Origin: Bacteroides sp.
GTDB lineage: Bacteria > Bacillota > Clostridia > Oscillospirales > Ruminococcaceae
Reading direction: 5' to 3'
DNA: 38,686 nt
NCBI GenBank assembly: GCA_023663265.1
Contig: JAMPHV010000015.1
Coordinates: forward strand, 1 to 38,686
Part shown: positions 34,382 through 38,686 of the stretch, one piece after another
Numbering within the stretch: position 1 is the first letter of the stretch
Layout: each line of letters opens with the position of its first letter
Notes under the pieces: model-generated
Told to the model about the DNA's origin: nothing
Databases searched by the model: none
The model's input: only the letters and a program-made list of their open reading frames with translations
Translations under genes and position numbers: made by a program

Positions 34382-34899
34382 AATTCCCTTATATTTTTTT
34401 CTAATTCATCTACATCACTACAATATGGATGATTTCTTTCATACTTAAAATTTTTAAAGGAATAGTACAGATATAGAAGAACTCTTTTTTCAGAATTTGT
34501 TATCTCTTGCGAATCCCTTTCTATCCAGCCACAATTTTTTTCAATCCATTCATCCACTGAAATCGTCTGTAATTTTTTTAATTCTAATTTTTGAGAGCTT
34601 AATATCTTTTCTTGCATACAATCTAATTTTTCAAGCTGCTCTAATGATTTTATATAGTGCTCAATTTCTAATTTAATTTCTTCTTTTAATACCCTGTCTT
34701 CTACCCCTATTTTTAGCATTTGCATAGTTGCTTCATCATTTTCACGAAACTTTCCAAAAACTACCCCATTCGAATAAATAGCTTCTTTCTTTCCACTCCA
34801 TCCCTCTGACCCTGGCATCCAAGATTGATGAGTACATTCATGTTGCGTAACAAGATAGGCATTTAATAAGCCTATAACATCAGCTCTTGATTCTATCAT
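34318..34899 (-). CDS. Unknown protein, upstream half of an overlapping pair
   Basis: A 193-residue soluble protein, mostly helical, not recognised. It begins MIESRADVIGLLNAYLVTQH, has a long Lys/Glu/Leu helix (about residues 70-115) with coiled-coil character and a conserved-looking Trp-rich stretch WIEKNCGWIERDSQE. AAAGGG lies 11 bases before the ATG. It follows the small membrane protein after 71 bases on the same strand. The HECTHQ string near residue 20 resembles a metal-binding His/Cys cluster, but it is not a known zinc motif in this context. Confidence 0.62.
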   Translation of the reverse strand: MIESRADVIGLLNAYLVTQHECTHQSWMPGSEGWSGKKEAIYSNGVVFGKFRENDEATMQMLKIGVEDRVLKEEIKLEIEHYIKSLEQLEKLDCMQEKILSSQKLELKKLQTISVDEWIEKNCGWIERDSQEITNSEKRVLLYLYYSFKNFKYERNHPYCSDVDELEKNIREFWISRVNFKNTELYRWMRIES

Positions 34900-34970
34900 T
34901 TCGATATATTCCCTTTCATTGTAATAGCATAATTATATTACTGAGTGTTTGAAATCCGTTAAACGTTATA

Positions 34971-35543
34971 TTATCTTACATAAACGATGTTCTCTGTATT
35001 CAAAATTTTTAATACGGTATCTTCAATATCAATATATTTGTGATATGCCGCTGTAAAAGCATTTTTTTGTTCTTCAATTTGAAGCCAAGTCGGCACACTA
35101 ATCCAAATTACCATTAATAGTGATAACAGAAATGTTATACCTACAAAAGGTCTTTTGGGAATATATTGATATTGCGGTTTTCCATTCACATCAACAACTT
35201 GATATCCAGCATTATTAAACAATGGTTTTGCTTTAAAGCGGGTATTTTCAATTGCCAATTTTACTTTGTATAAAGAATTGGAAACATAACCAAAAAAATT
35301 GGTAACAGATTGATCCATACTAGCAAAAGCTCGGCCAACTACTTTATGAAAAATATGCATTATATTATTAAGTAATAGATATAGTTTTTGCCAAAACCAA
35401 TTTATCAATGATGGAATAAGTGCCAATAGTTTAAAAATAACACGCGAGAAAATTATATATATTATCCATAAAAGCATGAATACAGCAAACGCTCTCCAAA
35501 AAATAGAGATGTCTTGTATTATTTGCAACACTTGCTGACTCAT
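34971..35543 (-). CDS. Small membrane protein of the SIR2/SPFH operon
   Basis: A 190-residue membrane protein with no recognised family. Seen: membrane segment about residues 12-34, an adjoining hydrophobic/amphipathic stretch rich in Trp and Leu (35-66), a soluble middle part (about 67-131), a second clear membrane helix (133-153), and a short C-terminal part after PTWLQIEEQK. AAGGAG lies six bases before the ATG, only 3 bases after the SPFH-like stop, so translation is coupled. An SPFH-like protein without its own membrane anchor next to a small membrane protein suggests the two form one membrane-bound assembly. Confidence 0.68.
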   Translation of the reverse strand: MSQQVLQIIQDISIFWRAFAVFMLLWIIYIIFSRVIFKLLALIPSLINWFWQKLYLLLNNIMHIFHKVVGRAFASMDQSVTNFFGYVSNSLYKVKLAIENTRFKAKPLFNNAGYQVVDVNGKPQYQYIPKRPFVGITFLLSLLMVIWISVPTWLQIEEQKNAFTAAYHKYIDIEDTVLKILNTENIVYVR

Positions 35544-35546
35544 TTT

Positions 35547-36473
35547 TCACTCCTTATCATCAGGCAGTAAATCATCAAGAGTTTTATCTGTATCCTGATT
35601 GTTTGATGCAATTTGTTTTGTCTTTTTCATTCCTGAATTTGTACCATTGCCAGTAATTCCTATATGCAATTCTTGTAAAAATTTATCTACATTTTGTCCC
35701 ATCTCACTATCTGTGATAAGATTTTTTTCCTGCAATCCTTTGATAAATACAATTAATCGTTCAATATCTTCCAATTTATTCAATCCCTCTTGACGATTTG
35801 AGTTGCTTAATGTCTCAAGCGCTGTTTTCATATCTATTTCTCCTGAAGTCACCTTTGACATAATCGCCATTTCCATATTATATGAGGTAAGTTTTTCTGC
35901 CTCTCCGACTTTATGTTGTTCAACAAGAACATTGAGTGTTGCATCTGTCATTTTCTTTATAAATTCAGCCGCTTCATTATTAGGTTCAGCATCTATTGAT
36001 TTTACGGTATATATAATACCAAGGGAGGTTAATAAATATTTTTCTTCGGATAATTTATTTAAAAGTGCATTGTCAATATCACTATTCGTTAATTCATATT
36101 GTTTGGTTATTGGTGTAAGCCTTCTCATAAGATCAGCGGATAAAGAGTTGAGTATATCGTATAAGTTTCTGTTTATGTAATATGTAGCAGAATCAGTAAC
36201 ACAATACTCAACGCCAATTGTAATATCAAACTGATAGGGTTTATTTTTGCTAATAGAGCTTATAATTATATCAGCTGTATTTGGCAAAACAGAAATACGA
36301 ACAAGCTTATTATATTTTCCTATACGAATATCTTTAGTTGTAAGATAATCATCAACCTTTTTTATTGCCCCTTCCTCATTAATAAGCAAAGTATCTTGTC
36401 CGGTTATCATATTAGGAATTTTGGGGAACATTCCGCTGATATACCCAGTTTCACTCATAACCAAATTGATCAT
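35547..36473 (-). CDS. SPFH/Band-7-like protein
   Basis: A 308-residue protein whose middle resembles the SPFH (stomatin/prohibitin/flotillin) fold. Seen: strands with VRISVLPNTADIIISSISK and FDITIGVEYCVTDSATYYIN (about 58-100), then helices with NLYDILNSLSADLMRRL (104-119), the typical second-half strand LGIIYTVKSIDAEP (151-164) and a long helix NNEAAEFIKKMTDATLNVLV continuing to about 225; a low-complexity polar tail ends in DDLLPDDKE. There is no N-terminal membrane helix, which is unusual for the family. SPFH proteins form large rings or membrane microdomains. The ATG has AAGGAG and overlaps the upstream stop by four bases. The fold call is by eye. Confidence 0.6.
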   Translation of the reverse strand: MINLVMSETGYISGMFPKIPNMITGQDTLLINEEGAIKKVDDYLTTKDIRIGKYNKLVRISVLPNTADIIISSISKNKPYQFDITIGVEYCVTDSATYYINRNLYDILNSLSADLMRRLTPITKQYELTNSDIDNALLNKLSEEKYLLTSLGIIYTVKSIDAEPNNEAAEFIKKMTDATLNVLVEQHKVGEAEKLTSYNMEMAIMSKVTSGEIDMKTALETLSNSNRQEGLNKLEDIERLIVFIKGLQEKNLITDSEMGQNVDKFLQELHIGITGNGTNSGMKKTKQIASNNQDTDKTLDDLLPDDKE

Positions 36474-38014
36474 ATTAACAATATCTCCTTCTCATGTGTG
36501 ATTTTTTCTTGTAAAAATATCATAATATCTTTTGCAATTTTATTTTTACTTTGTAATTGTACAAGAAAATGAAGTATATCACCATAATGTCTCTGATTGT
36601 TTTTTGCGAGTATATAGAAAAAACTTTTTAAACTATTCAAAAGTGATAATGTTATATCATAATTTTTTATTTCATCCATATATGATTCCAATATGATAAA
36701 CAAACCCTGGCGTAAAGAAAAATCGGAAATAATATTTATAATTATAGGTTTAATTTTTTCGGCTTGTTGTTTGCTATCAAAAGTAACAAGAGGTAATATA
36801 ATTTTTTTCTTATTTACAAATGAATATGATTTTAAAATAGTTAGTATATAAATAATAGATACCGACTCTTTTCTATGTGGAGTAGTTGCTTCTGCAAACA
36901 GTTCATCAAATACAGAGGCGATTATTGTACGCAATTTAGGGGAGATAAGCATTTCCTTACAAATGAGCTGTATATCTGTATTATTATCCAAGCCATTACG
37001 TATTTTTATATATAGTGTTTGCCTAAGCTTTTGAATAAAAGAAAAATCCTGCGAGGTTTCTGCAAACACAGTCAAGGGAATCTCCCAAAGCCAATTTTGC
37101 GAAACAGACCACTCCTCCAATATCTTGCAGGAATTATACCTTGTTGTTTCATTTTTTACAAGAATAATAAACAATCCAATTAGCAAATGTTTATTTTTTT
37201 TATCAGATTTTAAGTATTCAAAAAGTCTGCTAATAGAATCGCTAAAGTCAAATTTTATTATTTTTTCAATGGCACATATGGAACGAACTGCATTAAAACT
37301 ATTGTTTTGGGGTAAAAAATATATTTCTATCAACCATGATATTATTTCGTTTCGTAGCATGGGAAAGAGTTCCCAAAAATTTTCCATCACCTTATCAGAC
37401 TGCTCTGCAAAGTGAACACATCTTACAGTTAAATTTTCAAATTTAGATGCGTAAGCAACCATACAAATCTGTGCTCCGATCGCTGATAAAATATCATCCA
37501 ATGAAAGGAACGGATTCGTATTTGAATTATCTTCATTCCCATTTTTATCCAATGTTTCTGGAAAGTGCTTTAACAAGCGTTCTGATAAAATCTGCAAATA
37601 TGCCACAGGAACATATTCAAAAAAGCTTATTGATATAGCACATGCGAGGTGTAGACTTTTTTTATATTCTTTTACAAATTCTGAGCATTCTGAACGTTCA
37701 TATAACTTATATTGTTTAACAGACTCTTTTGATTTCACTGAAATTTTTTCATCTTCAACTGATAAAATGTTACCATTTATATGATCAATATTGATAATAT
37801 ACTGTGTGCTTATATCACCTTCATTTTGTGTTGCAAATTTAGACGCAACATCTTTTTTAATGCGACTGTTGATGTTTTCACTAATATTTTCATTATTATC
37901 AAAATCTTTATTTGGAATTTGAGTATTATTTGTGTTTGTGGAATAATCATCAATATTTTCAATACAAACACTTTTCTCCATTCTAATGTCGTTTAATTTT
38001 TCATTACTATCCAT
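36470..38014 (-). CDS. Helical protein sharing a docking-like motif with the SIR2 protein
   Basis: A 514-residue protein, not recognised. Residues 1-55 are polar and disordered-looking. Residues 58-85 hold a beta-type segment (SKFA, N.G, TQ, INI, NG.I) that aligns without gaps to the last 28 residues of the SIR2-like neighbour, 14 of 28 identical. Residues about 100-514 are almost entirely helical, with repeated Leu/Ile/Phe helices of HEAT-like style (for example LLIGLFIILVK, IIYILTILKSY). It begins 13 bases after the SIR2-like stop and overlaps the SPFH-like gene by four bases. It may be a sensor or scaffold. The SD is weak; Met12 is an alternative start. Confidence 0.7.
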   Translation of the reverse strand: MDSNEKLNDIRMEKSVCIENIDDYSTNTNNTQIPNKDFDNNENISENINSRIKKDVASKFATQNEGDISTQYIINIDHINGNILSVEDEKISVKSKESVKQYKLYERSECSEFVKEYKKSLHLACAISISFFEYVPVAYLQILSERLLKHFPETLDKNGNEDNSNTNPFLSLDDILSAIGAQICMVAYASKFENLTVRCVHFAEQSDKVMENFWELFPMLRNEIISWLIEIYFLPQNNSFNAVRSICAIEKIIKFDFSDSISRLFEYLKSDKKNKHLLIGLFIILVKNETTRYNSCKILEEWSVSQNWLWEIPLTVFAETSQDFSFIQKLRQTLYIKIRNGLDNNTDIQLICKEMLISPKLRTIIASVFDELFAEATTPHRKESVSIIYILTILKSYSFVNKKKIILPLVTFDSKQQAEKIKPIIINIISDFSLRQGLFIILESYMDEIKNYDITLSLLNSLKSFFYILAKNNQRHYGDILHFLVQLQSKNKIAKDIMIFLQEKITHEKEILLI

Positions 38015-38027
38015 TGATTATCTCGCT

Positions 38028-38686
38028 TTATAGAATTATTTTGCCATTTAAAGATCCTATATTAATAGTCTTTTGTGTACCGACATTTCCGTTATTGGTC
38101 ACTGCAAATTTAGAAGTTTGTTTTATAATGTCTTCTTTTATCGTTTTATTTTTGTATTCATCTGTTCCCTTTGAACCGTCAGATCCTATAATTGCTTGTA
38201 AAATCATATAAATCTGTTCATACTTTCCAGATTGATACCATATAGGTCTTATTTTAAGTTTCAAAAGCTGTCTTTTACGTTTTTTTACTTCATCCTTTTC
38301 AGGATATGGTAAAATGGCATAATGCCAATTGGTTTTTGATGAATTTGCCAAAGTATTTAAATGTTCAATCAAATAATCTTTTTTTAACCCACACCCCAGA
38401 AATAATAAAGCTGCTCTGTTCCATAGGTAATCTACTATATTTATTAAAGCCGTATTTTCATGCTTATATGTATTATTAAAAGTATCTTCAGTAAGGATTA
38501 TCGACTCTGCTTGATTTGCAGTTCCATGCAGCTTAATCAAACACTTTTGTCCACTTCGTATAGCATTTATGACATTATCACCATAAGCCAAAGTGCTTGG
38601 AAGATATATTTCTCCGGCAGAAATTCCCATATCACGGAAATCAATTTTCAAAAGTATTGACAAGCATGGTATAATAGAGTTATGAA
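38028..38686 (-). CDS. SIR2-like protein, C-terminal part (cut by window edge)
   Basis: The frame is open through the right edge, so the N terminus lies outside. Counting from the TTG at 38663: KCLIKLHGTANQAESIILTE (40-59) fits the SIR2_2-type KLHG...I-LT signature with its His, and AALLFLGCGLKKDYLIEHL (84-102) fits the F-x-G-x-S/G-x2-D segment of the NAD-binding fold. These are features of SIR2-like NAD+-consuming domains found in many anti-phage systems (Thoeris, DSR, SIR2-HerA, SIR2-Ago). The NAD-binding GAG motif would be upstream of the window. The last 28 residues form the motif shared with the next gene. AT-rich composition; all following genes are co-oriented. Confidence 0.78.
   Translation of the reverse strand, partial: HNSIIPCLSILLKIDFRDMGISAGEIYLPSTLAYGDNVINAIRSGQKCLIKLHGTANQAESIILTEDTFNNTYKHENTALINIVDYLWNRAALLFLGCGLKKDYLIEHLNTLANSSKTNWHYAILPYPEKDEVKKRKRQLLKLKIRPIWYQSGKYEQIYMILQAIIGSDGSKGTDEYKNKTIKEDIIKQTSKFAVTNNGNVGTQKTINIGSLNGKIIL

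Noticed and set aside
38656-38675. TTGACA and TATAAT near the right edge as a plus-strand promoter
   Set aside because: They are only about 7 bases apart, far short of 17, and lie inside the SIR2-like frame.

Overview
This window looks like chromosomal DNA of a low-to-moderate GC Firmicute of class Clostridia, probably a gut Ruminococcaceae/Oscillospirales-type organism. The grounds are AddAB instead of RecBCD, the hrcA-grpE-dnaK-dnaJ order behind a CIRCE operator, an HPr with both His15 and Ser46, LL-diaminopimelate aminotransferase, a five-helix LtaS-type enzyme and strong AGGAGG-type ribosome binding sites. No rRNA, tRNA or CRISPR array was seen. The species cannot be named from the sequence.

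Layout. (1) 0.2-8.7 kb, minus strand: an LtaS-like alkaline-phosphatase-fold enzyme followed by addB and addA. (2) 8.8-11.0 kb, plus strand: a MarR-type regulator with an AT-hook and histone-H1-like tail, overlapping a BspA-like leucine-rich-repeat membrane protein with a zinc ribbon. These are divergent from the LtaS-like gene across a compact two-promoter region. (3) 11.0-13.5 kb, minus strand: an RloA/RloB (AbiL-like) ATPase plus Toprim-like pair with its own promoter, beside the decayed remains of a HicB antitoxin. (4) 13.6-18.7 kb: AI-2E family transporter, a lipoprotein, the NAD(P)HX repair enzyme, a repeat element, a small membrane protein and a SleB-like hydrolase. (5) 18.8-25.2 kb: dGTPase-like HD hydrolase and the heat-shock operon. 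(6) 25.5-30.2 kb: HPr, a lipoprotein, a zinc-ribbon TM2 protein facing a small Cro/CI regulator, and a minus-strand operon of two DRTGG-like proteins, dapL and an AlkZ-related protein. (7) 30.3-31.4 kb: a second copy of the repeat element and a HigA/RelE-type toxin-antitoxin locus whose toxin carries a nonsense codon. (8) 31.5 kb to the right edge: a visibly AT-richer accessory island, all on the minus strand.

The island is the most interesting part. Reading in the direction of transcription from the right edge it encodes the C-terminal part of a SIR2-like protein, a 514-residue helical protein, an SPFH/Band-7-like protein, a small membrane protein, two unrecognised proteins, a heavily frameshifted PIN-domain gene and a small acidic protein. 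The SIR2-like C terminus and the N-terminal part of the 514-residue protein share a 28-residue segment with 14 identical positions and no gap. This suggests the two proteins dock on each other or on a common partner. I propose the run of genes as a candidate undescribed defence system built from a SIR2 effector and an SPFH/membrane module. That is inference, not shown by the sequence.

Two copies (142 and about 283 bp) of a MITE-like element with GGGGCTGTAAAAAA ends each carry an intrinsic terminator, so the element may act as a movable transcription stop.
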